Assembly: GCF_020400655.1 (NCBI RefSeq)
Contig: NZ_JAINRC010000020.1
Location: forward strand, 104,447 to 168,446
Reading direction: 5' to 3'
DNA: 64,000 nucleotides
From: Streptomyces spinosus
GTDB lineage: Bacteria > Actinomycetota > Actinomycetes > Streptomycetales > Streptomycetaceae
Below the pieces are notes generated by a model, which was not told the DNA's origin, ran no database searches, and saw only the letters and a list, made by a program, of their open reading frames with translations. Each line of letters begins with the position of its first letter. Position 1 is the stretch's first letter. This document shows positions 16,705-25,455 of the stretch, piece by piece. The position numbers and the translations under genes are program-made.

Positions 16705-17530
16705 CGCCCTGGTACGGGCCGGGCGGGCGCTGCGGCTGGTGCTGCTGATCGCGCTCGCCCTGCTCTTCCTGATCCCCTTCTACCTGCTCGTGCGCAACGG
16801 GCTGGCCGACGAGAAGGAGATCACCTCCCCCGAGTGGACCTTCCTCCCCCGCCACCTGCGGTGGGGCAACGTCGGCGAACTGTTCGGCGACCCGTCCGTG
16901 CCGTTCGCCCGGTCCCTGCTCAACTCCGCGCTGATCGCCGTCGCCACCACCCTCGGCACCCTGCTCCTCGCCTCCCTCGCCGGGTACGGCCTCGCCCGCA
17001 TCCCCTACCGCCACGCGAACAAGGTCTTCTACGCCGTGCTGGGCACCCTGCTCGTCCCGGCGGCCGTCACCTTCGTGCCCAGCTTCGTGCTGGTGTCGTC
17101 GCTGGGCTGGGTCTCCACGCTGCGCGGACTGATCGTGCCGACCCTGTTCCCGGCCTTCGCCTGCTTCGTGTTCCGGCAGTACTTCCTCGGCTTCCCCCGG
17201 GAGCTGGAGGACGCGGCACAGGTGGACGGGCTCGGGTACTGGCGGACGTACTGGCTCGTCGTCGTCCCGGGCGCCCGTCCGGTGTTCGCGGCCGTCGGGA
17301 CGATCGTGTTCCTCGGCGCGTGGAACTCCTTCCTGTGGCCGCTGGTGATCGGGCAGGACCAGAACGCCTGGACCGTGCAGGTGGCCCTGTCCTCGTTCAC
17401 CACCGCCCAGGTCGTACGGCTGCACGAACTGTTCGTCGCGGCGGCCGTGTCGATCCTGCCGCTGCTCCTGGTGTTCCTGTGTTTCCAGCGGTGGATCGTG
17501 GCCGGGGTGGAGCGGTCCGGGATCGACTGA
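16697..17530 (+). CDS. ABC sugar transporter permease (MalG/UgpE type)
   Basis: 277 residues, six helices. The EAA loop is EDAAQVDGLGYWRTYWLVVVPGA, and GAWNSFLWPLVI near residue 210 is typical of the MalG family. It overlaps the preceding permease gene by 8 nt. It ends 11 bp from the convergent SDR gene, so no terminator fits between them. Confidence 0.93.
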   Translation: MDDALVRAGRALRLVLLIALALLFLIPFYLLVRNGLADEKEITSPEWTFLPRHLRWGNVGELFGDPSVPFARSLLNSALIAVATTLGTLLLASLAGYGLARIPYRHANKVFYAVLGTLLVPAAVTFVPSFVLVSSLGWVSTLRGLIVPTLFPAFACFVFRQYFLGFPRELEDAAQVDGLGYWRTYWLVVVPGARPVFAAVGTIVFLGAWNSFLWPLVIGQDQNAWTVQVALSSFTTAQVVRLHELFVAAAVSILPLLLVFLCFQRWIVAGVERSGID

Positions 17531-17541
17531 CGCGGCCGGAG

Positions 17542-18309
17542 TCAGGCCGTGGCGCCGCCGTCGATCACCAGGTCGGCGCCGACCACCGAGGCCGCGTCGT
17601 CCGAGGCCAGGTACAGCACGGCGGCGGCCACCTCCGCGACGGTGGAGACCCGGCCGAGCGGCACCTCGTCGCGCATGCGCGCGGCCCGTCCGGCCTCGGT
17701 CTCCCCGTCCCGGAACGACATGTCCGTGGCGGTGGGGCCGGGGCTGACGGCGTTGACGCGCACACCGTCGGCGATGTGGTCCAGGGCGGCGGCGCGGGTG
17801 AGGACGGACACGGCCGCCTTGCTGACGGCGTAGCCGGCGGTGCCGGGCCGCCTGCTGTGCACGCCGATCCGGGAGGCGATGTTCACGATGGCGCCGCCGT
17901 CCGGCTGGGTGCGCATCTGCGCGATCTCGGCCTGGAGGGCGAGGAAGACACCGGTGACGTTGATGTCGAGCATCCGGCGCCAGTCCTCCTCGGCCAGGTC
18001 GCCCACGGACCGCCCCCGGCCCTGAAGGACCCCGGCGTTGTTCACGGCCACGTCGAGGGAGCCGAAGCGGTCCACGGTGGCGTCCACCAGGGCGCGCAGA
18101 TCGTCGGCGCGGGAGACGTCGGCGGTCACGGCGAGCCCCTTGCCGCCCTCGGCCTCGATCAGGGCCACGGTCTCGTCCAGCGGTTCCCGGCGCCGGCCGG
18201 CGACGACGACCCGGGCGCCCTCCCGGGCCAGGGCGAGGGCCACCCCGCGGCCGATGCCGGAGCCGGCGCCGGTGACGAGGGCGGTCCGACCGGAGAAGCG
18301 GTGCGTCAT
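17542..18309 (-). CDS. SDR-family NAD(P)-dependent oxidoreductase
   Basis: 255 residues, classical short-chain dehydrogenase length. Cofactor-binding TGAGSGIGRGVALALAREG at the N-terminus, structural NNAG near 88, catalytic Ser in IVNIASRIG, and YAVSK (YxxxK) near 155. The Arg-rich turn after strand 2 (VVAGRRREPL) suggests NADP preference. ATG 18309 is preceded by AAAGGGAA. It lies downstream of the tetR gene on the same strand, separated by an intrinsic terminator, so it probably has its own promoter. Substrate unknown. Confidence 0.92.
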   Translation of the reverse strand: MTHRFSGRTALVTGAGSGIGRGVALALAREGARVVVAGRRREPLDETVALIEAEGGKGLAVTADVSRADDLRALVDATVDRFGSLDVAVNNAGVLQGRGRSVGDLAEEDWRRMLDINVTGVFLALQAEIAQMRTQPDGGAIVNIASRIGVHSRRPGTAGYAVSKAAVSVLTRAAALDHIADGVRVNAVSPGPTATDMSFRDGETEAGRAARMRDEVPLGRVSTVAEVAAAVLYLASDDAASVVGADLVIDGGATA

Positions 18310-18354
18310 ATGAGGTTCCCTTTTCTGGAACGAGAGGTTCAGTATGAGGGTGGG

Positions 18355-18378
18355 AAAAAACGCGCCCTCAGGAGCGCG
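18355..18378 (-). terminator. Rho-independent terminator downstream of tetR
   Basis: On the minus strand CGCGC - 8 nt - GCGCG is followed by TTTTTT. It is one of the few classical U-tract terminators in the window. It would separate tetR from the SDR gene. Confidence 0.75.
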
Positions 18379-18438
18379 CCTTGCGTAATCAGCGCGTCCG
18401 GGAGGCGCGGCCGGCAAGCGCGTTCTCCGGGGCCCTGC

Positions 18439-19026
18439 TCAGGCGTCCAGCAGCGCCAGGGCCTGCTCCGCCGCGTCCCGGACCCTGGCCGGGTCCGTCG
18501 AGGCCTTGCCCACCACCCGCAGGCCCTGGAGCAGGACCAGCAGCATGCGCGCGAGGGTCAGCGGGTCGCGGTCCCCGGCCAGCTCGCCCCGCTCCTGGGC
18601 GCGGACGAGGGCGGAGTGCAGCAGGGTCTCGACGGTGTCCCAGCTGCGCTCCACCCGGCGGGCGGCCTCCCGGTCGTGCGGGGCCAGCTCGACCGCCGTG
18701 TTCGTGACCAGGCAGCCCTGCTCCCGCGTCGCCTCGGCGGCGGCCTCGGCGGCGAACCGCCGGACCAGCCCGCGCACGGCCGGCAGTACCGGGCCGGGCC
18801 GGGACAGCTCCCGCGTCAGCACCGGGTCCTGCGTCTGCCCGTAGCGGTCCAGTGCCCGCAGGTACAGCTCGTGCTTGCTGCCGAACGTGGCGTACAGGCT
18901 GGCCTTGCCGATGCCCAGGTGCCCGACCAGGTCGGCCATCGACGTCGCCTCGTAGCCGCGCCGCCAGAACAGCTCCAGGGCCGACTGGAGCGCCGCGTCG
19001 GGGTCGAATTCCTTGGGTCGGGCCAT
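18439..19026 (-). CDS. TetR/AcrR-family transcriptional regulator
   Basis: 195 residues. The N-terminal helix-turn-helix (about 10-55) reads ALQSALELFWRRGYEATSMADLVGHLGIGKASLYATFGSK in overlapping blocks and is a textbook TetR domain. The C-terminal ligand domain contains CLVTNTAVELA, as in the TetR_C/YxaF-like group regulating quinone or aldehyde detoxification. A palindrome ACCGATCGGT lies between its start and the divergent quinone oxidoreductase, so autoregulation and control of that gene are likely. Confidence 0.92.
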   Translation of the reverse strand: MARPKEFDPDAALQSALELFWRRGYEATSMADLVGHLGIGKASLYATFGSKHELYLRALDRYGQTQDPVLTRELSRPGPVLPAVRGLVRRFAAEAAAEATREQGCLVTNTAVELAPHDREAARRVERSWDTVETLLHSALVRAQERGELAGDRDPLTLARMLLVLLQGLRVVGKASTDPARVRDAAEQALALLDA

Positions 19027-19046
19027 GGAGGCAGGCTAGGCCCATC

Positions 19047-19061
19047 TGAACCGATCGGTCA
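19047..19061. promoter_or_regulatory. TetR operator between tetR and quinone oxidoreductase
   Basis: TGA-ACCGATCGGT-CA, with a perfect 10-bp palindromic core at 19050-19059. The ACCGATCGGT core is a well-known operator type for TetR regulators of the NemR/AcrR group. It is 21 bp from the tetR start. Confidence 0.65.
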
Positions 19062-19136
19062 AGAAACTGCCATGGCGACGAAGGGCTCGCGAGGGCGCCG
19101 CGCGCGTTGTGGCCCCCGGTGGCAGCATGGAGGGCC

Positions 19137-20120
19137 ATGCGTGCCGCGTACATCGAGCAGCCGGGTCCCCCGGACGTGATCCGGTACGGCGAGCTGCCCG
19201 CGCCCCGCCCCGGCCCGACCGACGTCCTGGTGGACGTGCTCGCCACCGCCGTGGACCCGGTGGACGCCCTCGTCCGGTCGGGAGCCTTCCGTACGGCCCT
19301 GGACTTCCCGTTCGTCATCGGCCGGGACCTGGTGGGGACGGTCGCGGAGACCGGGCCCGGTGTGACCGGCTTCCGGGCCGGTGACCGCGTGTGGTGCAAC
19401 AGCCTCGGGCACGAGGGACGGCAGGGCGCGGCCGCCGAGCAGGCGGTGGTGGCGGCCGACCGGCTCTACCCCCTGCCCGCCGGCGTCGACCCGGACCTCG
19501 CCGTGGCCGCTGTGCACCCGGCCGCCACCGCCTACCTCGCCCTGTTCGTCCACGGCCGCCTCCGCCTCGGCGAGACCGTGCTGGTCGTGGGCGCCGCGGG
19601 CAACGTCGGCAGCGCCCTCGTGACGTTCGCCGCGCGGGCGGGGGCCCGGGTCCTCGCCACGGCCGGCGCCCGGGACGCCGGGTACTGCGCCCGGTCCGGC
19701 GCCGCCGAGGTGTTCGACTACCGCGACCCGGAGCTGACCGGGCGGATCCACCGGGCGGCGCCGGCCGGTGTCGACGTGTACCTGGACACGGCGGGCGTGA
19801 ACGACCTGGAGACCTCGGTCGGCCTGCTCGCCCGCCGTGGCCGGGTGGTGCTGCTCGCCGGTGCGGGGACCCGGCCCGTGCTGCCCGCCGGACCGCTGTA
19901 CATGAACGGCGGCTCCGTCGTGGGCTTCGTCATCTCGCACGCGACGACCGTCGAACTCGCCGCCGCCGCGAGAGCCGTCAACGACCTGCTCGGGCAGGGG
20001 CAGCTGCGCCCCCGGACCCTGGAGGTGCTCCCGCTGGGCGCCGCCGCCGAGGCGCACGCGCGGATGGAGCGGGGAGAGCTGCGGGGCCGCCGGGTCGTGC
20101 TGCGCACGGACCCGGCCTGA
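19137..20120 (+). CDS. NADP-dependent quinone oxidoreductase (MDR family)
   Basis: 327 residues. N-terminal GroES-like fold without zinc ligands (PTDVLVDVLATAVDPVDALVRSG, FPFVIGRDLVGTV). The Rossmann domain has VLVVGAAGNVGSALVTFAARAGARVLATA, the AxxGxxG motif of zeta-crystallin/quinone reductases. ATG 19137 follows GGAGGG. It reduces quinones or enones with NADPH. Divergent from a TetR gene with a shared operator, suggesting induction by electrophiles or quinones. Confidence 0.88.
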   Translation: MRAAYIEQPGPPDVIRYGELPAPRPGPTDVLVDVLATAVDPVDALVRSGAFRTALDFPFVIGRDLVGTVAETGPGVTGFRAGDRVWCNSLGHEGRQGAAAEQAVVAADRLYPLPAGVDPDLAVAAVHPAATAYLALFVHGRLRLGETVLVVGAAGNVGSALVTFAARAGARVLATAGARDAGYCARSGAAEVFDYRDPELTGRIHRAAPAGVDVYLDTAGVNDLETSVGLLARRGRVVLLAGAGTRPVLPAGPLYMNGGSVVGFVISHATTVELAAAARAVNDLLGQGQLRPRTLEVLPLGAAAEAHARMERGELRGRRVVLRTDPA

Positions 20121-20143
20121 CCCCGCCCGGTCCGCCGGTGGCG

Positions 20144-20494
20144 CTACAGGGCCCGCACCTCGTACGCCGTCACCCGCACCGACTCGTCGTCCAGGCACTC
20201 CCCGGTGAGCAGGTCGAAGCGCTGCTTCAGCAGCGGGGACGCCACGAACGGGCGGCCCCGGTGGGTGCCGGTCAGACCGCGGGAGAGGACGGCGGCGCCG
20301 GTGAAGGGGTCGCGGTTGCCGACGGCGTACAGCCGGTCCGCGCGGTCGCGGAAGAGGGCCACCTGGCGGCCGTCCGGCAGCAGGGCCGCCACTCCGCGGC
20401 CCGGGACCAGCAGGCTCAGGTCGCAGACCGTGAACCAGTCGTCCGCCAGCCGGAGCTGGACCTTCAGGTCGGTCGTCTCGACTGTCAGGGTCAT
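20144..20494 (-). CDS. nirD: nitrite reductase [NAD(P)H] small subunit
   Basis: 116 residues. Rieske-like fold of NirD: WFTVCDLSLLVPGRGVAALLPDGRQVALFR, then VGNRDPFTGAAVLSRG and KQRFDLLTGECLDD. As in typical NirD, the Rieske cluster ligands are not conserved. Its start overlaps the nirB stop (ATGA, 4 nt), which fits assembly of a 1:1 complex. Last gene of the nitrite operon. Confidence 0.93.
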   Translation of the reverse strand: MTLTVETTDLKVQLRLADDWFTVCDLSLLVPGRGVAALLPDGRQVALFRDRADRLYAVGNRDPFTGAAVLSRGLTGTHRGRPFVASPLLKQRFDLLTGECLDDESVRVTAYEVRAL

Positions 20495-23100
20495 CGCTGG
20501 GCGCTTCCTTCCAGGACGTCGTCGGCGGGCCGCAGGCCGATGGCCAGCAGCGGCAGGTCGGGCTTGATCTGGTCGCGCTCGGGGACGAAGGAGACGACCG
20601 GGTCCGGGGTGTCCGGGGCGTTCACGAAGGACACGAACCGGGCCAGCTTCTCGGGGTCGTCGACCGTCTCCGCCCACTCGTCGCGGTAGTTCGCGACGTG
20701 CGCCCGCATCAGCCTCTCCAGCTCGTCGCAGATGCCGAGCGAGTCGTGCACCACCACGTCCCGTACGTGCTCCAGGCCTCCCGGGAGCCGCTCCAGCCAG
20801 GTGCTGGTGCGCTCCAGACGGTCGGCCGTACGGATGTAGAACATCAGGAACCGGTCGATCAGCCGGACCAGCTCCGCGTCGGACAGGTCCTGGGCCAGCA
20901 GGTCGGCGTGGCGCGGGGTGGCGCCGCCGTTGCCGCCGACGTACAGGTTCCAGCCGCCCGAGGTGGCGATCACCCCGAAGTCCTTGGACTGGGCCTCCGC
21001 GCACTCCCGGGCGCACCCGGACACCGCCGACTTCAGCTTGTGCGGGGACCTCAGGCCCCGGTAGCGCAGCTCCAGGTCGATCGCCATGCGGACCGAGTCC
21101 TGCACGCCGTAGCGGCACCAGGTGGAGCCCACGCAGGACTTCACGGTGCGCAGCGACTTGCCGTAGGCGTGGCCGGACTCGAAGCCGGCGTCCACCAGCC
21201 GGGCCCAGATCAGCGGGAGCTGTTCGACACGGGCCCCGAACATGTCGATCCGCTGTCCGCCGGTGATCTTCGTGTAGAGGCCGAAGTCCCGGGCGATCTC
21301 GCCGAGCACGATCAGCTTCTCCGGTGCGATCTCCCCGCCGGGGATGCGCGGCACCACCGAGTACGAGCCGTTCTTCTGGAGGTTGGCGAGGAAGTGGTCG
21401 TTGGTGTCCTGCAGCGCTGCCTGCTCGCCGTCCAGGACGTAGCCGCTCGCGCCGATCACCGGGGCGAGGGAGGCGATGATCGAGCCGACGGCCGGCTTGC
21501 ACACCTCGCAGCCGTCCCCGCCCCGGGCGCCCTCGCGGCCGTGGCGGTCCAGCAGCTCCCGGTACGACGTGAGGCGCAGGGCCAGGACGATCTCGTACAG
21601 CTCCTCGCGGGTCTGGGCGAAGCAGCCGCACAGGCCCTTGTCGACCTCGACGCCGGACGCCTCCAGCTCGGCCTCGACCAGCCGGCCCAGCACCTTCACG
21701 CAACTGCCGCACGTGGTGCCGGCCTTGGTGCACTTCTTCACCTCGGGCACCGTGGTGCACCGGTGCTGGGTGACCGCCTCGCGGATGGTGCCCTTGCGGA
21801 CGTTGTTGCAGGAGCAGACGATCGCGTCGTCCGGCAGCGCGGTCACGCCCAGCTGCGCCCCCGGGTCGGCCCCGGCGGGCAGCACGAGCGACTCGGGGGA
21901 GACGGGCGGCACCGAGCCGGTGAGCGCGCGCAGGGTGCCGTAGGCCTCCGCGTCGCCGACCAGGATGCCGCCGAGCAGCGTGCCGTCGGCGCCGATGACC
22001 AGCTTCTTGTACAGGCCCGCGCGGGAGTCGGAGTAGACGACGTCCAGGCAGTTCTCGGTGGTGCCGTGCGCGTCGCCGAAGGAGGCCACGTCGACGCCGA
22101 GCAGCTTCAGCTTGGTGGACAGGTCGGCGCCGGTGAAGGAGGCCTCGTCGGCGGCGATGGTCGCGGCGGCCGTCTCGGCCTGCTCGTAGCCCGGCGCCAC
22201 CAGGCCGTAGACCCGGCCGTCGGCGGCCAGCGCGCACTCGCCGATCGCGAACACGTGGGGGTCGGTGACGGTCCGGCACTGCTCGTCCACCGCGATGCCG
22301 CCGCGCTCGCCGACCGTCAGGCCCGCGGCGCGGGCCAGCTGGTCGCGGGGGCGGACGCCGGCGCTGAACACCACCATGTCGGTGGCGAGTTCGGAGCCGT
22401 CGGACAGCTTCATGCCGGTGACGGCACCGGAGCCGTCCGTCACGACCTCCTGGGTGCCCACACCGGTGTGGACGGTCAGGCCCATGTCCCGGATGGTCCG
22501 CAGCAGGGCCGCGCCGCCCCCGTCGTCCACCTGCACCGGCATCAGGCGCGGCGCGAACTCCACGATGTGCGCGTCGAGTCCGAGCCCCTTGAGCGCGCCG
22601 GCGGCCTCCAGGCCGAGCAGGCCGCCGCCGACCACGGCACCCGTCCGCGCCCGGGTCCTCGCGTACTCCTCGATCGCCAGCAGGTCCTCGATGGTCCGGT
22701 ACACGAAGCAGCCCGTGGCGTCCTTGTTCGGCACCGGCGGCACGAACGGGTAGGAGCCGGTGGCCAGGACGAGGACGTCGTAGTCCACGGCCAGGCCCGA
22801 GCGGGCGGTCACCGTGCGCGCCGCGCGGTCGATCGTCTCCGCCGGGTCGCCCAGGTGCAGCTCGATGCCGTGGTCCTCGATGAACCGCATGTCGGTCATG
22901 GAGAGGTCCTCGGGCGTCCTGCCGGAGAAGTACGAGGTCAGCTGGACGCGGTCGTACGCCGGACGCGGCTCCTCGCACAGCACGACCACGCGGTGCGTGG
23001 CGGTCAGGCCGCGCTCGGCGAGCGCCTCGAGGAAGCGCTGGCCGACCATGCCGTGGCCGACGAGCACGATCGTGGGGGTGGCCCCCGGGGTGGCGGTCAT
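20491..23100 (-). CDS. nirB: nitrite reductase [NAD(P)H] large subunit
   Basis: 869 residues. Reduces nitrite to ammonium in the cytoplasm. The N-terminal FAD/NAD module (VLVGHGMVGQRFLEAL; VVGGGLLGLEAAGALKGLG) is followed by two BFD-like [2Fe-2S] modules (VCSCNNVRKGTI with a later TTCGSC; LCGCFAQTREEL with a later GCEVC). The C-terminal sulfite/nitrite reductase domain carries siroheme-[4Fe-4S] ligands in CVGSTWC and SGCAREC. Complete, no missing ligand. The gene starts immediately after the upstream reductase stop and overlaps nirD. A GlnR-like site precedes the operon. Confidence 0.96.
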   Translation of the reverse strand: MTATPGATPTIVLVGHGMVGQRFLEALAERGLTATHRVVVLCEEPRPAYDRVQLTSYFSGRTPEDLSMTDMRFIEDHGIELHLGDPAETIDRAARTVTARSGLAVDYDVLVLATGSYPFVPPVPNKDATGCFVYRTIEDLLAIEEYARTRARTGAVVGGGLLGLEAAGALKGLGLDAHIVEFAPRLMPVQVDDGGGAALLRTIRDMGLTVHTGVGTQEVVTDGSGAVTGMKLSDGSELATDMVVFSAGVRPRDQLARAAGLTVGERGGIAVDEQCRTVTDPHVFAIGECALAADGRVYGLVAPGYEQAETAAATIAADEASFTGADLSTKLKLLGVDVASFGDAHGTTENCLDVVYSDSRAGLYKKLVIGADGTLLGGILVGDAEAYGTLRALTGSVPPVSPESLVLPAGADPGAQLGVTALPDDAIVCSCNNVRKGTIREAVTQHRCTTVPEVKKCTKAGTTCGSCVKVLGRLVEAELEASGVEVDKGLCGCFAQTREELYEIVLALRLTSYRELLDRHGREGARGGDGCEVCKPAVGSIIASLAPVIGASGYVLDGEQAALQDTNDHFLANLQKNGSYSVVPRIPGGEIAPEKLIVLGEIARDFGLYTKITGGQRIDMFGARVEQLPLIWARLVDAGFESGHAYGKSLRTVKSCVGSTWCRYGVQDSVRMAIDLELRYRGLRSPHKLKSAVSGCARECAEAQSKDFGVIATSGGWNLYVGGNGGATPRHADLLAQDLSDAELVRLIDRFLMFYIRTADRLERTSTWLERLPGGLEHVRDVVVHDSLGICDELERLMRAHVANYRDEWAETVDDPEKLARFVSFVNAPDTPDPVVSFVPERDQIKPDLPLLAIGLRPADDVLEGSAQR

Positions 23101-24315
23101 TCAGGAGCCTCCATCGTTGGTGAGCAGGTGGAGCAGGGGGCCGTCGTCGGGGAGCGGCTCCGCTCCCTCCCAGGCGCGGGCGAGCGCGCCGACGGTGCCG
23201 AGTTCGCCGACGAGGACCCCGCCGACCAGGCGGTCGTCGCGGACGACGACCTTGCGGTAGGTGCCGCGGGTGGCGTCGGCGATCCGCACGACGTCGTCAC
23301 CCGGGAGCGGCTCGGTCTCGCCGAACGCGGCGAGGTCGAAGGGGGAGCCGGGGCCGGTGAGGGTCAGCCGGGTCAGCGAGCGGGTGCCGGTGTAGCGGGC
23401 ACGGGAGTCGCCCGCGAGCAGCTCGGCGAGCGCGTCGGCCTGTTCCAGGGCCGGGGCGGCAAGGCCGTAGACCGTGCCGTCGTGCTGGGCGCAGTCGCCG
23501 ATGGCGTGCACGCGCGGGTCGGAGGTGCGCAGCTCGTCGTCGACGAGGACGCCCTTGCGGACGGCGATGCCCGCCTGTTCGGCGAGACCCGTGCGGGGCC
23601 GCACCCCGCAGGCGAGGACCACGAGGTCGGCGCCGAGCGCGTACCCGTCGGCCAGTTCCACCGAGCGGACCGTGCCGGCGACGCAGCGCACGTCCCGCAC
23701 CCGGCACTCGGTGTGCACCTCGACGCCCAGGTCGGTCAGGTGCCGCAGCACCAGCCGGGAGGCGTCCGGGTCGAGCTGGCGCTCCATGAGCCGCTCGGCC
23801 TGCTGGGCGAGCACCACCTGGGCGCCGCGCACGGCGAGCGCGCGGGCCGCGGAGACGCCGAGCAGCCCGCCGCCGATGACGACCGCCCGCACGCCGGGCC
23901 GCACGGCACCGGCGAGGCCCAGGCAGTCGTCCATGGTGCGGAACGCGTGGACGCCCTCGGGCAGCCGGTGGCCGGGTGCGAACAGGCCGCGCAGTGGGGG
24001 CAGCACCGGGTTGGAGCCGGTGGCCAGCACCAGCGCGTCGTACGCGATGCGCGTGCCGTCGGCGCAGGTGACGGTGCGGGCGGCCCGGTTGATGCCGGTG
24101 ACCCGGGTGCGCAGCAGGCCGGCGGGCGGCGGGAGGGCGATCACCTCCGGGGCGTACCGGCCGGCCAGCACCTCGGCCAGCAGCACCCGGTTGTACGGCG
24201 CGTGCTCCTCCTCGCCGACGAGCAGCGCGGGCGTGCCCAGTTCGCCGAGCCGCCGGGCGAGCCGTACGCCCGCGAGCCCGGCGCCGATCACCACCACACG
24301 CGTATCCGAGGTCAT
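23101..24315 (-). CDS. FAD-dependent NAD(P)H oxidoreductase of the nitrite operon
   Basis: 404 residues. Two Rossmann folds: FAD at the N-terminus (VVVIGAGLAGVRLARRLGE) and NAD (VIGGGLLGVSAARALAVRGAQVVL), with VHAIGDCAQHDGTVYGLAAPALEQA as the second FAD contact. It closely resembles the first ~400 residues of NirB, including the C-terminal dimer segment ending in GGVLVGE, so it looks like a paralogue of that module. It abuts nirB with no spacer and heads the operon. It probably feeds electrons to nitrite or nitrate reductase. The partner is inferred. Confidence 0.88.
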   Translation of the reverse strand: MTSDTRVVVIGAGLAGVRLARRLGELGTPALLVGEEEHAPYNRVLLAEVLAGRYAPEVIALPPPAGLLRTRVTGINRAARTVTCADGTRIAYDALVLATGSNPVLPPLRGLFAPGHRLPEGVHAFRTMDDCLGLAGAVRPGVRAVVIGGGLLGVSAARALAVRGAQVVLAQQAERLMERQLDPDASRLVLRHLTDLGVEVHTECRVRDVRCVAGTVRSVELADGYALGADLVVLACGVRPRTGLAEQAGIAVRKGVLVDDELRTSDPRVHAIGDCAQHDGTVYGLAAPALEQADALAELLAGDSRARYTGTRSLTRLTLTGPGSPFDLAAFGETEPLPGDDVVRIADATRGTYRKVVVRDDRLVGGVLVGELGTVGALARAWEGAEPLPDDGPLLHLLTNDGGS

Positions 24316-24337
24316 GTCCCGAGCGTGCGTCCCCGAC

Positions 24338-24364
24338 GTTACCCGGCGGCATCACGTCTGTTTC
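24338..24364 (-). promoter_or_regulatory. GlnR-like operator of the nirB operon
   Basis: On the minus strand: GAAAC-n6-GATGC-n6-GTAAC. Half-sites of the GTnAC/GAAAC type at 11-bp period are the actinobacterial GlnR box. It lies 23-49 bp upstream of the operon start. Two of three half-sites match well. Confidence 0.6.
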
Positions 24365-24469
24365 CCGGGAGGAACGCTGCCCTCAGTGGACCGGGGCGGG
24401 GGGTGTGAGGGGGTTGCGCGGGGCCGGGGGGTGTGAGGCGGGGCCGGCCCGGCGGCGGCGAGGACGCGC

Positions 24470-25357
24470 TCAGCGGGTGCGCAGCAGGTCCACCAGGCCG
24501 GTGGTGTCCTCCGTGGCGTGGCCCGCCGCCGCCCGTTCGCGCATCAGGTCCAGGAACGGGGTGAGCAGTTCCGTGCTCACGCCCTGTTCTCCGGCCGTGC
24601 GCAGCAGCGTCCCGCTGCCGGCGACCTGCATGCCCAGGTGGGAGACGACCCCGGTGGTGTAGTCACCGGACGAAAGCCGGCCGGCCGTCTCCTCGGCCGT
24701 GCCGGCCATCGCGTTCAGCCAGGGCACGAGCAGCGCGGCGAAGTCCCCGGGCGCCACCCGCGTCCCGCGCAGCAGCGCGAACGCGTGGGTGACCCCGGCG
24801 AACATGCCGTACATCGCGCTCAGCAACGCCACGTCCTGCAGCGCGGCGAGACCGGGGTCGGCACCGACGTACTCGGTGGCGGCCGGGACGGCGAGGGCGG
24901 CCCGGTGCTCCTCGAACAGCTCCGCGTCGCCGCTGTAGAGGACGAAGGCCCCGGGCGCGCCGATCATCGGCGGTACGGCCATGATCCCGCCGTCCAGGAA
25001 CCGGGCGCCCCGCTTCTCGGCCCAGGCGGCGCGTTCCCGGGCGTCGGCGGGGGTGCCGGTGGTGAGGTTCACCAGGTCCCGGCCGGCCAGCTCGGCGGAG
25101 TCCAGGGCGGCGCCCACCGAGGCGTCGTCCAGCAGACAGGCCACGACGAGCCGGCTCGCGGCGACCGCCTCGGCCGCGCTCCCGGCCGCCACCGCGCCCT
25201 CGGCGGTCAGCGCGGCCGTCCGCCCGGGCGTGCGGTTCCACACGGTCAGCGGGTGCCCGGCGGCGAGCCAGGCCCGCCCGAGCGCGGTGCCCATCGCACC
25301 GGTGCCGAGCAGGGTCAGGGGAGTGGGGGACGCGGGGGAAAGGGAGGTGTCGGTCAT
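24470..25357 (-). CDS. imine reductase-like NAD(P)-dependent oxidoreductase
   Basis: 295 residues. N-terminal Rossmann fold TLLGTGAMGTALGRAWLAAGHPLTVWNRTPGR belongs to the beta-hydroxyacid dehydrogenase superfamily. NLTTGTPADARERAAWAEKRGA and FLDGGIMAVPPMIG are signatures of the imine reductase (IRED) subgroup. The Lys of hydroxyacid dehydrogenases is replaced, with an Asp in LQDVALLSAMYG at the position proposed as proton donor. It would reduce C=N bonds with NADPH. Natural substrate unknown. Divergent from an HxlR regulator with a palindrome between. Confidence 0.85.
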   Translation of the reverse strand: MTDTSLSPASPTPLTLLGTGAMGTALGRAWLAAGHPLTVWNRTPGRTAALTAEGAVAAGSAAEAVAASRLVVACLLDDASVGAALDSAELAGRDLVNLTTGTPADARERAAWAEKRGARFLDGGIMAVPPMIGAPGAFVLYSGDAELFEEHRAALAVPAATEYVGADPGLAALQDVALLSAMYGMFAGVTHAFALLRGTRVAPGDFAALLVPWLNAMAGTAEETAGRLSSGDYTTGVVSHLGMQVAGSGTLLRTAGEQGVSTELLTPFLDLMRERAAAGHATEDTTGLVDLLRTR

Positions 25358-25390
25358 GGCGACTAGGCTCGCCCGTGGAGCCGCCGCGCA

Positions 25391-25404
25391 GAAGTACGTA
25401 CTTC
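25391..25404. promoter_or_regulatory. palindromic operator between imine reductase and HxlR genes
   Basis: GAAGTACGTACTTC is a perfect 14-bp palindrome located 34 bp from the imine reductase start and 52 bp from hxlR. AAGTAC/GTACTT half-sites resemble reported HxlR-family operators. Confidence 0.6.
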
Positions 25405-25455
25405 CGAGTGGGTGGTTACCGGCGGGAAAGCATGCGGGTCGGAAGGGGGAGGACC

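Noticed and set aside
14558..17530. Missing ATPase in the sugar ABC operon as a sign of gene loss
   Set aside because: Streptomyces sugar importers of this class normally share the MsiK ATPase encoded elsewhere, so its absence is expected.
20698..24408. Plus-strand open frame of 1236 codons
   Set aside because: Antisense to nirB and the FAD reductase, which have complete cofactor motifs. The antisense product is low-complexity.
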